DNA of 42,672 bases from JAIPFM01 sp964494325 (GCA_964494325.1 CAZBTJ010000035.1:1-42672); one strand, 5' to 3'; positions 31,817 to 41,851 are shown, counted from the stretch's first letter. Numbers and translations: made by a program. Notes: generated by a model from the sequence alone, not told the origin.

Positions 31817-33256
31817 CTATCTTAGATCCAGACTCTTGTGAACGGCCAGGGCAATATCGCCCGTAAAGGAGGGCGCCGAAAGGGGGCGTACCCCATTCTT
31901 CTGCTCAAACACCTCGGCTTTTTCCACATGACAGGTTCTTGTGCTGATCCATTGGGCTCGGTATTTCCCCGAAGGCAGATTCAAGTGGATGATCACTTGG
32001 TTGGCCTTGAAGTTCACTTGTTTTTTGGACATTGTGCGAAGGTATAGAGCGTATTCTTTGCCCGGATTGATCAAAGCACGTGCAGAGAGGTCTTTGGGGG
32101 CAATTTGAGAAATCACATGATTCCCGGGCTTCATGTGAATGAAATCAAATTGATTGATAAAGTTTCGCAAGGCACGCATGCTTTGACGAAAACCTGCGTT
32201 GCCACCGCCTGGCGCACCTTGAGGCACCACAAAGGAGCCATCTTCGTGGCCTGCCACAAATGAGTAATCAAGATTGTTGTAAAGCCCGCCCCCTGCCACA
32301 ATGAAATCCCAGCCCTCGATACGATAGGGACGGTCCTTGATACCACGAAATCCTGTCTCATCGTCGCCGATCACGCGATTCAGGGCATAGTTTTCCGCCA
32401 CCGTGTTGGGCGGCGCTGCGTAGTGAAAGTTCAGAATGGACACAGCAGCGTGCGGATACTTGACCACAGCACCCTTGTTGGCCATGTTCTGGGCAATAAG
32501 TTTTTTGTCAGGCAGATCCTTTTGGGCTTCCACAATACTGTCCGCAATATGGTGTTGCCAGTCCAGAGTGACACCGCCAAAATAGGGTTCATTACAAAGC
32601 TCAAAAATCACATTGCCCGCATCAGACAGTTCAGTCACAACCTTGCGTGTTAATTGTTCCTGATACACGAGCAAGCCCTTGTGTTTGTCCAGCGTATACA
32701 CATGTGTCCTGTCAACCTGGGGCGTGCTGTTGACGTTGTTCTTGGAATTCAATGGACTGAGGTTCCACTGAGCATCTGCGTAAAAGGGGCAAAACAAAGT
32801 TACCTCCACCACGATGCCCTGCTTTTCGGCCTCGCTGATAAAGTCCTTAAGCCGTCGGAAATACCCATTGTCCCACTGGGTCAGGTCAAATTTGGCACCA
32901 CCGCCTGCATAACCGGACACATCACTACGACGCCAGGGACACAAAAAACGATCCCCCTTGGGTGCCAGCGTGTTGCGCGGAATATTAAAGGCGCCCAGAG
33001 GCTCCACATAGGTCCCCCCCACAAAGATGCGCGTATAATTGAACCCATCCTTCGCCAGTGTCGCCAGATAGGTCACGTAATCAAAGTCAGGATTCAGCAC
33101 AGCCCCGTAATGCTCGGCCGATGTAATCAGTATGGTAGGCTTACCTTGCCAAAGAAAATAGTGAGGATTGTCAGGATGGAGCTGAATAGGTTGGCTCGCA
33201 TACAGGCACGAGGTCAGCAGCCCAAGAAACAAACTCATATACATTCTCTTAATCAT
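31817..33256 (-). CDS. Secreted glycoside-hydrolase-like (GH-A clan, cellulase-type) protein
   Basis: This 479-aa protein is secreted (signal MIKRMYMSLFLGLLTSCLYA) with ATG 33256 after AAGGGAG. It looks like a TIM-barrel glycosidase. An N-terminal strand segment resembles GH5/DUF4038-type proteins (HPDNPHYFLWQGKPTILI...YGAVLNP). The likely acid/base Glu lies in VIFELCNEPYF (strand 4, N-E-P), and a likely nucleophile Glu lies in GDDETGF. The C-terminal about 90 residues form a beta-sandwich (KQVNFKANQVIIHLNLPSG). Substrate is unknown. The EC number and GH family cannot be fixed by eye, but the N-E-P motif makes a retaining glycosidase the best guess. Confidence 0.72.
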   Translation of the reverse strand: MIKRMYMSLFLGLLTSCLYASQPIQLHPDNPHYFLWQGKPTILITSAEHYGAVLNPDFDYVTYLATLAKDGFNYTRIFVGGTYVEPLGAFNIPRNTLAPKGDRFLCPWRRSDVSGYAGGGAKFDLTQWDNGYFRRLKDFISEAEKQGIVVEVTLFCPFYADAQWNLSPLNSKNNVNSTPQVDRTHVYTLDKHKGLLVYQEQLTRKVVTELSDAGNVIFELCNEPYFGGVTLDWQHHIADSIVEAQKDLPDKKLIAQNMANKGAVVKYPHAAVSILNFHYAAPPNTVAENYALNRVIGDDETGFRGIKDRPYRIEGWDFIVAGGGLYNNLDYSFVAGHEDGSFVVPQGAPGGGNAGFRQSMRALRNFINQFDFIHMKPGNHVISQIAPKDLSARALINPGKEYALYLRTMSKKQVNFKANQVIIHLNLPSGKYRAQWISTRTCHVEKAEVFEQKNGVRPLSAPSFTGDIALAVHKSLDLR

Positions 33257-33484
33257 AATTATGACTCCCTTTCAGACTCTTAACTCTTAAAAGCTCTAGC
33301 CAAAGCTTATCAAAAGCCCTAGAGATTTCAAGCATTAACAAAACAGCCTTCACGAAGATACTGAACACAAGACTTCGACCATTTCCTGGTTTCATCAAAT
33401 TCCTACTTGTCGAACCATTTCAATTTCGATACGCTCTCTAGCTGTATGTTATTCTGTATGAATGTGTAAAAACCTTGAGGGATA

Positions 33485-34384
33485 ATGCCCTACCTTGGAG
33501 AATTACTGGCACTCGGTGCAGGCCTGTCGTGGGCCATTGGTGTGGTGCTGTTTAAAAAGAGCGAAAATCAGATTTCACCCATATCGCTGAATCTCTTCAA
33601 AAACATACTGGCCATAGGCCTCTTGATGGTCCCACTGACCCTGACACACACCGCCTGGATACCCGAGCTCTCTCAACAGGAATGGATTCGGCTGTTTCTC
33701 TCGGGCGTCATCGGCATCTCAGTGGCAGACACCTTTTTCTTTATCGCCCTGAAGAAGCTCGGGGCAAGCCTGTGCGCCATCGTGGATACCACCTACGCCC
33801 CCTTTGTACTGATCCAGTGCTACTTCATACTCGGCGAGCCCATCGGATGGCCCCTGTTGCTCGGCGCGGCATTGATCATCAGTGCCATGCTCGTGGGGAC
33901 TGTGGGCCAAAACCACGGCAATCGCACTCGCTCAAATGTGATACAGGGCATGGTCATTGGCATCGTGGGCATCGCCCTCATGTCGCTGAGCATAGTTTTG
34001 ATCAAACCCCTCCTGGACAAACTCCCGGCCCTCTGGTCCGCCAACTTCCGCTTATGCGCAGGGACCATTGGACTCCTCCCGATCGTTCTTTTCCACCCCC
34101 AACGTACCCAGATCCTGGCCGTGTTTCGCCCCTCTCGTTCGTGGATCTATGCCGTACCGGCCTCTTTCATTGGCACGGCATTGGCCATGCTCCTGTGGAT
34201 TGGCGGCATGAAGCACACGGAAGTCTCACGTGCCGCCCTGCTCAACCAACTCTCCACCATCTTCATCTTCATACTGGCCGTCTTCTTTCTCAAGGAGCCC
34301 CTCACACGACGACGTACCCTGGCCATTGCCCTGGCCTTTGGCGGCGCCGCACTCGTCCTGTGGGGAAAACACTGGCCAGTCTAA
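33485..34384 (+). CDS. EamA/DMT-family transporter
   Basis: This 299-aa integral membrane protein has ten TM helices in two EamA repeats (residues about 5-140 and 160-295). Motifs typical of the drug/metabolite transporter superfamily appear at repeat ends: the first near FVLIQCYFILGEPIG and the second FIFILAVFFLKEPLTRRRTLA. The ATG at 33485 follows CTTGAGGGATA. Substrate cannot be told; many members export amino acids or metabolites. No regulatory or operon partners are visible. Confidence 0.92.
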   Translation: MPYLGELLALGAGLSWAIGVVLFKKSENQISPISLNLFKNILAIGLLMVPLTLTHTAWIPELSQQEWIRLFLSGVIGISVADTFFFIALKKLGASLCAIVDTTYAPFVLIQCYFILGEPIGWPLLLGAALIISAMLVGTVGQNHGNRTRSNVIQGMVIGIVGIALMSLSIVLIKPLLDKLPALWSANFRLCAGTIGLLPIVLFHPQRTQILAVFRPSRSWIYAVPASFIGTALAMLLWIGGMKHTEVSRAALLNQLSTIFIFILAVFFLKEPLTRRRTLAIALAFGGAALVLWGKHWPV

Positions 34385-34833
34385 TGCTCTGTCACACTGT
34401 CCATACTTTATTGTGTATTGTAAGGAACAAGCTTTCAGCACTCAACACTCAGCTTAGAACAGTATGGGCCAAAGCCCATTCAAACACCGAAAACCTTCCC
34501 ACCTCAATCTCCAAATTCCAGCGTAGCGTCCCGCTCCACCTGTAAAAACCAATCGTCATTGGAGGAGGTACAACGCGCCAATCTTCCGTTGTTAATTAAT
34601 CGTTCGTGCAAGCCACAATACTACGTGTCGTCTATTACTGCAGAGGGCATCACTCTTCGCTAAGTACTATTTCCAGGGCTGGCCCTATTCACCCCCTATT
34701 CACCCCAGTCAGATAGATGGGAAACAGAAACGAGCCTGTAGAATAAGTCCCTGACACCTTCACGAAGCTACATTCTTCTGAAATAGGCTGGCCTTTTTGC
34801 AACAAACACGGCCTTCCGTGACAACTTTTTGAC
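34385..34833. other. Intergenic region with direct and inverted repeats
   Basis: About 450 bases carry no supported gene. CCCTATTCACC is tandemly repeated near 34683-34706. A 14-bp inverted repeat flanks 34736-34844. A CACGG-CCTT-CCGTG hairpin at 34807-34820 with T-rich downstream sequence on the minus strand may terminate the phosphoesterase gene. Confidence 0.5.
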
Positions 34834-34844
34834 TTATTCTACAG
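34736..34844. repeat. 14-bp perfect inverted repeat flanking 81 bases
   Basis: CTGTAGAATAAGTC (34736-34749) and GACTTATTCTACAG (34831-34844) are perfect complements. The right copy contains the stop codon of the phosphoesterase gene. The arrangement resembles a tiny fold-back or MITE-like insertion, or a very long terminator stem. Confidence 0.6.
34804..34820 (-). terminator. Possible terminator of the phosphoesterase gene
   Basis: On the minus strand CACGG-AAGG-CCGTG (34820-34807) is followed by TTTGTT. The 5-bp stem is short and the T-run interrupted. Confidence 0.35.
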
Positions 34845-37800
34845 CTTCAACAGGCAAAATAGAGGGTGTACCGCCTCCATACAATGCTGTGATTTCTGTG
34901 TCACTGAGGACACGTGACCAAATTGCGAATTCATCGATCAGCCCATCAAAGTTACGCCCGGTACCGGCGCGATGACCACCAATGACCAACCCACCATGCT
35001 CCGAAGAAGGCCCTGGAACAGGAAGTGGATGTTCGGATACAAATGAACCATTCACATAAAGGCGAAGTTTTTGACTATCAAAAGTAAAGACAACATGATT
35101 CCAATTGGCCAGAAACAGGCTGCGGTCAAAAGCCGTGTTGTAACTACCGGACGAGGCCGCTGTCGGTGCTGCACCAGTGCTGGCAGCAGGTTGCAGCGTG
35201 TACGTATATAGCTGAAGATTTACCTTGCCGGCGGGCTCACGTTCGCCAAAAGCCCCAAATCCGAGTGAAAGAGACCAGGCACCGGTTGTCGAAACAAATC
35301 CCTCTGCAGTACTTTCCAACAGAAAGTGGCGTTCCGTACTGCCATGTGCAGGCAAACTGAAAGGTTTACACCATAAAGATACTGTATGCGCGGCACTATT
35401 ATCGTGCAGAATACTTCGAGGAACCAGTAGATATTCGCTGTCGCGACAGGTGAACGACGCAGCCCCGCCACGAAGCCCGCCGTTTTCTACCAGCGATGCG
35501 CCATTTTTAGGGACAGCATCAATGCGTAAACCCAACACGGATTGATTGTTGAAGTCGCCCTCAAACGGCCACCATGCGCGAAGTTCTTCTCCAAGCCCTT
35601 TGCCGATTCGCGGCCTAAGATCACTATAGGTCAGAACGACCTCTTTTTGAACCGTGCCGTCATGAGTTATATAGCGAGCCGTGAGAGTGGGATCAGCCTT
35701 CGTTGTATCCGCAATTAGTGTCAGAAACTGTCGCCCCTGAACCAAAGACCATTCCAGCGATGGATGGTAAACATTCAGTGACGGAATAACGCTTGTATGC
35801 CCAGGCGAGGTGATGAAGTCATGGATGTCATAGCCAGTTCGCTGCGGATGGACCAAATAACGAGAAACATGGATGTCCCCTCCCAGCAGGACAACACCGG
35901 GAATTCTTTCATCACGAATCATGTTCAACAGGGCATCACGTTCGTACCAGTAGGTGAACATATCGTCGGTCTCAGAATTCTTTTTATCCTGCCAAATTTG
36001 GCCCATTGCCAAGACCTTGAAAGTGGCTTGTGAATGACGGAGCGAAGAAAGCAGCCAATCCCACTGAGCAGGACCAAAACAGGTGGTCTGGGAAGGATCA
36101 ACAGGAGATGGGCCCGTCTGCGAAAACCAGCGGGGATCGAGCAGAAAAACCTCAATAGGACCATGATCGACTTTATTGTAGACTCCCTCCGTGCCGGTTC
36201 CGAACTGATCGTGGGCGCGATACTCGACGAAACCCCGGCGTGTGTTTGGCTTTCCATAAGCAAAACTGACCCCGTTGCTGTTATTAAGACCGAAATCATG
36301 ATCATCCCACGTACCGACAACAGGCGTATGGCGACCTAATGCCGCGAGAAAAGGATCCTTGAGTAACTCACGATGTTTTTGGCGAATCGTGGTTAAATCC
36401 GCGGAATCGATGTAGGGCGTATCTCCCATCAGGTAGAGCTGATCAATCCCAAGCAAACCCATTCTTTCCCAGACCGGACTGGTCGAGGTATTTACGCCGG
36501 AAACGAAAGCTGCGGTAACCACCGCCGGAACGCCTGAATCCGGAAACGTCTTGAAATGGCAATCTCCACCGGGTCCGGCAATGACGATGGTTGCGCCATC
36601 TGCAAAAATCTCTTCCAATTGATACGTGTAAGCTGTTTCAGGGCTCAGGCCGGTAATATGGAACTTAGCGACATAGTCATTGATCGCCAAACTGCTTGCC
36701 ACGCTGGTTCCGGCCAACAATTGATTAGGCCCGAAAACACTCAGCAAATAATCGCTTTCTTCGTCATAGCCGCGATAAAGGAAACGAGCTTCCCCTGAGG
36801 AAACCTCTCCAACCATCGGACCCACTGATTGGGGAATAACCGGAGGAAATATTGAACTAATTTGAACGTCATCCAATTTTCCTGAAAAAGTTGCGACGCC
36901 TCCCTCATTGCCCGGCGTGGTATTCGGCAACGCACCAATGTAAAGTGATCCGGCTCCAGCCCCAGTCGGGAGGTTGCGAAATGCAATATCTCTGCCGAGT
37001 GCAGTGCCGTCCACTAGAAAACGGACTCTGTGAGTTTCGGCGTCACGCAACACTTCGATCTGATGCCATTGGGTCGGATCCATAACCGCTTCAGTGGAGA
37101 CCAGTTGGACCGTTTCGACAGGGGCATGGGCATCAGGATCGTCATAATACTCCCAAGTCATCTGCAGATACCCATGGGCAGTATAAGACAAAATATAGGC
37201 ATAATTCGCAATCTCTTCATTTAGCATATCCTGCCATGTAAAATCTGTGGCCACACCATCCGCATCGCCAAAAGCAACTAGAACATTATCCAGCGGCTCA
37301 TGCCCCAGGGGGCCATCTGCTTTGGCCAGGAGTTGAATCCTTAAGTCTCCCAGAACCTGAAAGACATGATCTCCTAAACTCTTGGAATCCAAATAAGCAT
37401 TTCCATCCAACGCGAGTACGTTGCCTCTAAGTACCCGGTCTTTAACTGCCGTGGCACCCTCATTAAAATTCAGTGTAATATTTTTAGATAACGAAGAAAG
37501 CGATGAATCTTTACCGGGTTCGGCTGCATCAAAGCGGTATAACGCCAATTCACCCTGCGGTACAATGCCATTGTCTGCAATCAAAAATGTATCCAGAAGC
37601 TCTGTAAAAGACCAGCCGTCAACATCTCCATTGCTATCCCCATAGAAGGCGGTTGACACAATGCCATTATCAATCACGACTTCCATGAATCCGTGCACAC
37701 GCCGCTGTGGCGTTGCCCCAACGACTGTTGAACCGCCGCCAGTGCCGACTATCACTTCAGCGGTATGAGAATGCGGGTCTGGATGGTTTGGAATATACGA

Positions 37801-38616
37801 ATGTGTATGTCCGGTAAACACCGCATCAGCCGCAGCGAGATTGTATTCTTTATATGTCCCGGCGATCGATTTCCACCAGACAGTGGGGGTGCCTTTGGTC
37901 AGTTTGTGAGGTGAATGTAGCTCACTCATCTGTGCCGTGATAGAGTGATGGGTCATCACAAAAACATGATCCATGTTACGAGTGGATTCCAATGCCATGA
38001 CACTCTGGAACCAATCGAGTGCTTTGGGTTCGCCGCCGATGATTTCGTATCCGTCCGAATGAGTATGGCTTTCATCTGGAAATGCATCGCGGTCAGTTGC
38101 CACGGAAATCAGCCTGATGCTGGGGGTCAGGTCAATGAAATAGTCCATTTTATCAATACCTTTGATGGTATCGACCGGATCTGTAGCGGTGATATTCGGC
38201 ACCTCCTGACTATCCGGCAACCAGTCAAAGATGGCCTGCCAATCCTCGTTTGTTGCTGAACGTCCTGGTAAATCATGATTGCCAGGGACCATATAGCGCC
38301 GCTTAGCAAGTGGGGCTGTTACCTGTTTCCAATCATGGAATGTTTGGATCGAGCCTTTCCCTACCAGATCACCCGGAAACAAAACAAAATCTGGATCTCT
38401 CGCCACTATATCTGCGATGAGCTGTGGTACAATCGTATCACATCCAGGATTGATCCCATTGCCTTCGGTATCCCCCACTACAATGATCCGCACAGCCTCG
38501 GTCATCACAGATAGCTCATCGTCCTGATTAGCCGACAGGCAAGTACAGGCTGCTAATGATAATGTCTCTACGATCAAGACAATCACAATTAATCCGGTTT
38601 TAAAATTAACTTTCAT
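34834..38616 (-). CDS. Secreted/lipoprotein dual phosphatase: calcineurin-type and PhoD-type domains with LamG
   Basis: This 1260-aa protein has a signal ending in SLAAC (likely lipoprotein). Residues about 40-340 are a calcineurin-like metallophosphoesterase: VVGDTEGNG, FPGDLVGKG, VPGNHDLPG, MTHHSI and FTGHTHSY. Residues about 355-590 form a LamG-like domain (LALYRFDAAEPGKDSS). Residues about 595-700 are a Fn3-like phosphatase N-domain, followed by an alkaline-phosphatase-D core to about 990: LYLMGDTPYIDSAD, VVGTWDDHDFG, FLLDPRWFS and LLGGDIHVSRY. Residues about 1010-1245 are a second LamG (LRAWWPFEGDFNNQS). Two unrelated metallophosphatase folds in one chain suggests extracellular organophosphate or nucleotide scavenging. 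Confidence 0.88.
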   Translation of the reverse strand: MKVNFKTGLIVIVLIVETLSLAACTCLSANQDDELSVMTEAVRIIVVGDTEGNGINPGCDTIVPQLIADIVARDPDFVLFPGDLVGKGSIQTFHDWKQVTAPLAKRRYMVPGNHDLPGRSATNEDWQAIFDWLPDSQEVPNITATDPVDTIKGIDKMDYFIDLTPSIRLISVATDRDAFPDESHTHSDGYEIIGGEPKALDWFQSVMALESTRNMDHVFVMTHHSITAQMSELHSPHKLTKGTPTVWWKSIAGTYKEYNLAAADAVFTGHTHSYIPNHPDPHSHTAEVIVGTGGGSTVVGATPQRRVHGFMEVVIDNGIVSTAFYGDSNGDVDGWSFTELLDTFLIADNGIVPQGELALYRFDAAEPGKDSSLSSLSKNITLNFNEGATAVKDRVLRGNVLALDGNAYLDSKSLGDHVFQVLGDLRIQLLAKADGPLGHEPLDNVLVAFGDADGVATDFTWQDMLNEEIANYAYILSYTAHGYLQMTWEYYDDPDAHAPVETVQLVSTEAVMDPTQWHQIEVLRDAETHRVRFLVDGTALGRDIAFRNLPTGAGAGSLYIGALPNTTPGNEGGVATFSGKLDDVQISSIFPPVIPQSVGPMVGEVSSGEARFLYRGYDEESDYLLSVFGPNQLLAGTSVASSLAINDYVAKFHITGLSPETAYTYQLEEIFADGATIVIAGPGGDCHFKTFPDSGVPAVVTAAFVSGVNTSTSPVWERMGLLGIDQLYLMGDTPYIDSADLTTIRQKHRELLKDPFLAALGRHTPVVGTWDDHDFGLNNSNGVSFAYGKPNTRRGFVEYRAHDQFGTGTEGVYNKVDHGPIEVFLLDPRWFSQTGPSPVDPSQTTCFGPAQWDWLLSSLRHSQATFKVLAMGQIWQDKKNSETDDMFTYWYERDALLNMIRDERIPGVVLLGGDIHVSRYLVHPQRTGYDIHDFITSPGHTSVIPSLNVYHPSLEWSLVQGRQFLTLIADTTKADPTLTARYITHDGTVQKEVVLTYSDLRPRIGKGLGEELRAWWPFEGDFNNQSVLGLRIDAVPKNGASLVENGGLRGGAASFTCRDSEYLLVPRSILHDNSAAHTVSLWCKPFSLPAHGSTERHFLLESTAEGFVSTTGAWSLSLGFGAFGEREPAGKVNLQLYTYTLQPAASTGAAPTAASSGSYNTAFDRSLFLANWNHVVFTFDSQKLRLYVNGSFVSEHPLPVPGPSSEHGGLVIGGHRAGTGRNFDGLIDEFAIWSRVLSDTEITALYGGGTPSILPVEAVE

Positions 38617-38652
38617 AATAAAGGCCCTATTACATTAAATCGCGGTAATAAA

Positions 38653-38680
38653 GGCGATCCGTACCAACGTACGGATCGCC
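38653..38680 (-). terminator. Intrinsic terminator between LamG and phosphoesterase genes
   Basis: A perfect 12-bp stem, GGCGATCCGTAC with GTACGGATCGCC, has a four-base loop and is followed on the minus strand by TTTATTACC. It separates two large leftward genes, so they need not form one transcript. Confidence 0.7.
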
Positions 38681-38764
38681 CGAAGGAGGACTACTACTCA
38701 TTCATATAGTGTGTGCGTTTTGATCCTCTTCTTATTCGACTGATTCATCTGGCATCACTTGAAT

Positions 38765-41700
38765 TTATTCAAGTACGTTTAAGGGATTGATGGTGTCCGC
38801 TTGGTCATAAAGACCAAAAACCTGATCTTCAGTTAGCTCAATACTGAAAATAGCAATCTCATCCAGATAACCGTCCCAGTTGCGCCCACCATCTGCACCG
38901 CGATGGGTGCCGATATTGAAGCCTGCCTGATCCCGAACGGGATTGTTGTCCGTATCCACTGGTGCTGTCTCAACCAACTGGCCATCGTGATAATACTTGA
39001 CATGCCCCAGCACGGAGTTCCAGACCATCGCGACATGATGCCAAAGGCCGTCATCCACAATCGGGCCATCACCGTTAAGCGATCCTCCCGTTTCAGTGTT
39101 ATTGTACCACTGAGAATATTTTCCATCGGCTCCGTTACGAATACCAAAGGCCAGAGACCAGGTAGGCTGCGTTTCCCAGATAAAATTCCGTGCGTCTGAA
39201 CCGTCGCCGCTGATATCCGCATATTTGTACCAACCGACTACGGTCCTCACAACCGGAGCCGCGCCGACAAAATCACCCATAGCCACGACATGATTGGCAG
39301 ATGAGGTGTTATCATCAATCTTTAAGGCACCCGCCCCCACCTTCACGTCTTCCGCAGATATTTCAGCTGTACCGGTAGGTGTTCCATCGTAATCTGCAGT
39401 ACCCTCTGCATTGGTAAAATCCGCGTCAAACGGCCAATACGCCACTAATCCTGAAACACCATCAGATGGAACGAGTGGATAGAGCCTAATATCATCGATC
39501 AAAATCATGCCGCTGGCACCACTACCCTCAACACCTACGACAAGCTTCGTGACATTCTGAACATTCATGGAAGACAGGTCGATGTTCCAGGCCTGCCATG
39601 TCCCACGAATTATGTCGCCTGCGTCATGTGGATACGTGACCTTGGTGTTGTTGATTTTGGCATAAAGCGTGCCAGTATTACCGGCCTGACCACGAAAAGC
39701 GATTGAAAGGGTCAAAGCCCCACCAACAGTCCAGTCTTGTGCTGTAACAAATGTACGTTCAGTCTGCGATGCAACGCCACCGGTATTAGTGTAGTAGAAC
39801 GGCATGGACTGGCTACTGCCAGCGATGGTACTGCTGGTTTCCATGATATCGCCGTTATAGTGCTCACTGGCTGGGTTCCAAATGTCATGGCCTATACCAG
39901 CACCCGTGCCATTGCCAGCGTACGGTACAGGAAAGAACTCATCCGCTGAATAACCAAATCCATCGAACCATGTTTGGAACGGACGATCTGGCGAATCATT
40001 GTTATAGCTTTCAAAGTCGTCCACGACCCATGCAGCCACGGTTGAGAAACTCCACACAGGACCTGCCCAGGTAGACACGACTTCAGCATTGTTGACTTCA
40101 TCCACACGCCAGTAATAGGTTTCACCCATGCGAAGATCAAAGGCGCCGAGATCAATGCTATGGGTGTTGAATGTTGCAGAAGGTGCCACACCATCAGCCA
40201 CCTCATTGGGATCTGTGCCAACATAAACGGTACTTTGAGCCGCTTCACGGCCTGCACGCCAAGACACCACGGCGTCAGGTGCTATGTCAGTTGATCCAGA
40301 GGCTGGATCAGGCGTACGAGCTACGGCAGGAATCATACTAAACTGAACTTCACTGAGGCTGTAAGAGGCCAAAATGCCGCCCCAGTTGCTTTGAATGTTT
40401 AAGCGAACCATCTTGGCTGCTATGCCACCAAAGTTTATTTCATCCGGCGGATTATACGTGGGTAACCCCGGTGCCCGGCTGAACTCATTGGCATCTTCAA
40501 GGATATCCCAGGTTAAACCATCCACCGAATACTGAATCTCAACACCCTTTACACCATAGCCCATAAAGCCTTCAGCTGAGCTGTTGGAATTCCAGACTTT
40601 CATGATATCCAGCTTCTTGACGACCTCAAATTCATATTGAATCCAGGGCGTCACATCGCCCATGGCCGTAACCCACATGGCTGCTGTTTCAATAGAATGC
40701 GTGTTATTTTCGCCCAATCCAGAACCATCGAGAGTTTTTCCTGGCTGCGAAAACTCATTAGAAACACTCGATGCGGTTGCCGCAATACTGGAACCCGGAA
40801 TTGGAATCGAATAGGGCTCAACCTCAAAATTCCACACATGACCGATGAATACAGTTTTGTCGGGGGTATCATTAACTTCATCTACACGCCAGTAGTAGGT
40901 GTGACCAAAGTCCAGTCGACCCACATCAAAGGTATTTACATCCTGACTCTCGCTAACCAAGGCCACACCCTCATTGACATCGTCAAAAACTGAACTGCAA
41001 TACACCGTGTGTGAAGCCGCAAACTCACCCGATTGCCAACTGAGCACCACGTCACGTAATACATCCGTGCTGCCGGTTGCCGGATGGGGATTTATCGCCC
41101 TCGTAAAAATATTCAAGGGATTGACGGCTTCCGGGCGTTCATAGAGGTCTAAAATCTGTTCTTTACTTAGCTCAACACTAAAAATGGCAATCTCATCCAG
41201 GTAACCATCCCAGTTACGACCTCCATCTGCAGCACGATGGGTACCGATATTGAAGCCTACCTGATCCAACTTGGGATTGTTGTCCGTGGCGACCTCTACT
41301 GTCTGGTCCAACTGACCGTCATGATAATACTTGACATGCCCCAGCTCTGAGTTCCAGATCACCGCAGCATGATGCCAACGACCATCATCCACGACCGGTC
41401 CGTTACCATTAATCACTCCTGTTTGAGTCTCGTTGTACCACTGAGCGTATTTTCCGCCGGCTCCATCACGAATACCAAAGGATAGAGAGTAGGTAGGCTG
41501 CGTTTCCCAGATGAAATTACGCGCATCTGATCCGTCACCGCTAATATCCTTATATTTGTACCAGCCGACTACGGTCCTCACAACTGGAGCCGAGCCGACA
41601 AAATCCCCCATAGCCACGACATGATTGGCAGAAGAGGTGTTATCATCAATCTTTAAAGCACCCGCTCCCACCTTCACATCTTCCGAGGAAATCTCAGCTG

Positions 41701-41851
41701 TTCCGGCAGGTGTACCATCATAGTCTGCAGTGCCTTCAGCATTGGTAAAATCCGCGTCAAAAGGCCAATAGGCCACTAATTCCTCGGCGGCCCACAATGT
41801 CGACGCTCCCATTGCTATTACAATCCAACCTGAAATAAGCAACTTCTTCAT
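38765..41851 (-). CDS. Secreted multidomain protein with duplicated LamG domains and discoidin domain
   Basis: This 1028-aa exported protein has a signal MKKLLISGWIVIAMGASTLWA and ATG 41851 after AAGGAGAG. Domain order: LamG (residues about 25-249), an Ig/Fn3-like module (NPHPATGSTDVLRDVVLSW), an F5/8 type C discoidin domain (SSIAATASSVSNEFSQPGKT...ASYSLSEVQFSM), a second Ig-like module (PDPASGSTDIAPDAVVSW), a carbohydrate-binding-like domain (VDDFESYNNDSPDRPFQTW) and a C-terminal LamG (residues about 802-1028). The two LamG domains are about 80% identical by eye. No catalytic domain is visible; it is probably a surface adhesin or sugar-binding scaffold. No PEP-CTERM or cell-wall anchor is seen. 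Confidence 0.85.
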   Translation of the reverse strand: MKKLLISGWIVIAMGASTLWAAEELVAYWPFDADFTNAEGTADYDGTPAGTAEISSEDVKVGAGALKIDDNTSSANHVVAMGDFVGSAPVVRTVVGWYKYKDISGDGSDARNFIWETQPTYSLSFGIRDGAGGKYAQWYNETQTGVINGNGPVVDDGRWHHAAVIWNSELGHVKYYHDGQLDQTVEVATDNNPKLDQVGFNIGTHRAADGGRNWDGYLDEIAIFSVELSKEQILDLYERPEAVNPLNIFTRAINPHPATGSTDVLRDVVLSWQSGEFAASHTVYCSSVFDDVNEGVALVSESQDVNTFDVGRLDFGHTYYWRVDEVNDTPDKTVFIGHVWNFEVEPYSIPIPGSSIAATASSVSNEFSQPGKTLDGSGLGENNTHSIETAAMWVTAMGDVTPWIQYEFEVVKKLDIMKVWNSNSSAEGFMGYGVKGVEIQYSVDGLTWDILEDANEFSRAPGLPTYNPPDEINFGGIAAKMVRLNIQSNWGGILASYSLSEVQFSMIPAVARTPDPASGSTDIAPDAVVSWRAGREAAQSTVYVGTDPNEVADGVAPSATFNTHSIDLGAFDLRMGETYYWRVDEVNNAEVVSTWAGPVWSFSTVAAWVVDDFESYNNDSPDRPFQTWFDGFGYSADEFFPVPYAGNGTGAGIGHDIWNPASEHYNGDIMETSSTIAGSSQSMPFYYTNTGGVASQTERTFVTAQDWTVGGALTLSIAFRGQAGNTGTLYAKINNTKVTYPHDAGDIIRGTWQAWNIDLSSMNVQNVTKLVVGVEGSGASGMILIDDIRLYPLVPSDGVSGLVAYWPFDADFTNAEGTADYDGTPTGTAEISAEDVKVGAGALKIDDNTSSANHVVAMGDFVGAAPVVRTVVGWYKYADISGDGSDARNFIWETQPTWSLAFGIRNGADGKYSQWYNNTETGGSLNGDGPIVDDGLWHHVAMVWNSVLGHVKYYHDGQLVETAPVDTDNNPVRDQAGFNIGTHRGADGGRNWDGYLDEIAIFSIELTEDQVFGLYDQADTINPLNVLE
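38771..39448. repeat. LamG-coding direct repeat, copy 2 (3' end of gene)
   Basis: It encodes the C-terminal LamG domain and matches 41105-41779 over about 680 bases with scattered changes and one codon indel. The copies are 2.3 kb apart in the same orientation within one gene. Confidence 0.85.
41105..41779. repeat. LamG-coding direct repeat, copy 1 (5' end of gene)
   Basis: It encodes the N-terminal LamG domain; see the partner at 38771-39448. Long stretches such as those coding FDADFTNAEGTADYDGTP and NHVVAMGDFVG are almost unchanged at the DNA level. Confidence 0.85.

Noticed and set aside
33682..34545. 287-codon plus-strand ORF
   Set aside because: It is a frame shadow of the EamA transporter, full of His/Arg, without family resemblance.
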